NCBI RefSeq assembly: GCF_003253705.1 | Contig: NZ_QKYU01000020.1 | Coordinates: 1 to 64,000, forward strand | DNA: 64,000 nt | Direction: 5' to 3' | DNA from: Humitalea rosea | GTDB taxonomy: Bacteria > Pseudomonadota > Alphaproteobacteria > Acetobacterales > Acetobacteraceae | Notes under the pieces: generated by a model | Database searches by the model: none | What the model was told of the DNA's origin: nothing | Seen by the model: the letters and a program-made list of their open reading frames with translations, nothing else | Part shown: positions 63,613 through 64,000 of the stretch, one piece after another | Numbering within the stretch: the stretch's first letter is position 1 | How the letters are laid out: the number at the start of each line of letters is the position of its first letter | Position numbers and translations under genes: made by a program

Positions 63613-64000
63613 TCAGCCCACCGGCGCGGCCGCCCGGCGTGCCGCGAATTCCTGCTGCAGCAGCGGGATTGCGCCGCCGGCCCGCCAGACCTGCACCATG
63701 CGGGCCGAGAAGGGGCGCGCGTGCAGCACGCGGCCCGAGGCGGCGGTGACCAGGCCGGTTGCGGGATCGGCCTCCAGCATCTCGCCATCCTCCACCGCGG
63801 CGGCGATGCCGGGGCAGATCATGATCGGCAGCCCGACATTCAACGCGCGGCGAATGATGCCGGATTCGCAGGATTCGACGACCACCGCGCCGATGCCTGA
63901 CGCCTTGATGGCGACGCTCACCTCGACGTGGTTGTGGTGCCCGAAGTTCGACCCGCCAACGACCAGGTCGCCGGGCCGCACCTCGGCCGGGAATTCAGGG
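63613..64000 (-). CDS. LeuD-like aconitase swivel-domain protein, 5' end outside window
   Basis: The frame stays open to the window edge (PEFPAEVRPGDLVVGGSNFG...), so the start is not visible. PGDLVVGGSNFG, AVVVESCESGIIRRALNVGLPIM and the C-terminal ARPF-ARMVQVWRAGGAIPLL match the small subunit of 3-isopropylmalate dehydratase and related hydro-lyases. The part that in LeuD reads NFGCGSSREQAP is here NFGHHNHVEVSVA, so the usual Gly-Ser-Ser-Arg active-site segment is absent. This suggests another substrate or a different family member. The gene is convergent with groESL. Confidence 0.75.
   Translation of the reverse strand, partial: PEFPAEVRPGDLVVGGSNFGHHNHVEVSVAIKASGIGAVVVESCESGIIRRALNVGLPIMICPGIAAAVEDGEMLEADPATGLVTAASGRVLHARPFSARMVQVWRAGGAIPLLQQEFAARRAAAPVG

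Overview
The window is GC-rich, and its core gene order (rplU-rpmA-obgE-proB-proA, then nadD-rsfS-rlmH) points to an alphaproteobacterium. Protein style, the Usg protein and the prophage type suggest the Acetobacteraceae (Roseomonas-like); the genus is inference.

Bases 1-26068 are mobile DNA. The left edge has the end of an IS5-family transposase abutting an IS630-family remnant. The rest is a defective prophage or integrative element. One long minus-strand operon (20445 down to about 770) carries regulators, a recombination and replication set (Sak4-like ATPase, DUF669, exonuclease, helicase, primase-polymerase), two ParB-methyltransferase fusions and the terminase. Nearly all structural genes are gone: the large terminase is apparently fused in frame to the tail of a head-tail joining gene, and the next gene is cut by the IS630 remnant. 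A plus-strand module (23627-26068) carries DUF2924 and a large serine recombinase, the probable integrase. Two cargo segments of visibly lower GC sit inside: an orphan gene (8418-9356) and a two-gene unit (20660-23295) with a QueC-like PP-loop enzyme and a partner whose protein must begin Met-Gly. The second is my best candidate for an undescribed (Qat-like) defence module.

Bases 26262-37562 hold a five-gene operon on the plus strand: DUF499 ATPase, a small unknown protein, a DUF1156 DNA methyltransferase, a ComEC-type metallo-beta-lactamase-fold protein and a PLD/SNF2 helicase. The ATPase, methyltransferase and helicase form a known predicted defence combination; the metallo-hydrolase is an unusual addition. 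The island ends at tRNA-Ser(CGA), and core genome begins there.

Bases 38177-47486 are housekeeping: ribosomal proteins L21 and L27, Obg, proline synthesis, a VOC protein, an exported hydratase-like protein, NadD, a GNAT, RsfS (apparently with a non-canonical AUA start), RlmH and a 2-hydroxyacid dehydrogenase.

Bases 47703-60178 form a tight cluster: glycosyltransferase, a 2424-residue polyketide-type synthase, an alpha-oxoamine synthase, a GNAT-like protein and a KpsS-like capsule protein. It resembles the rkp (Sinorhizobium) and wcb (Burkholderia) capsule loci and probably makes and uses an unusual lipid for a capsular polysaccharide. A crotonase, Usg, a CIRCE-controlled groES-groEL operon and the 3' part of a LeuD-like gene close the window.
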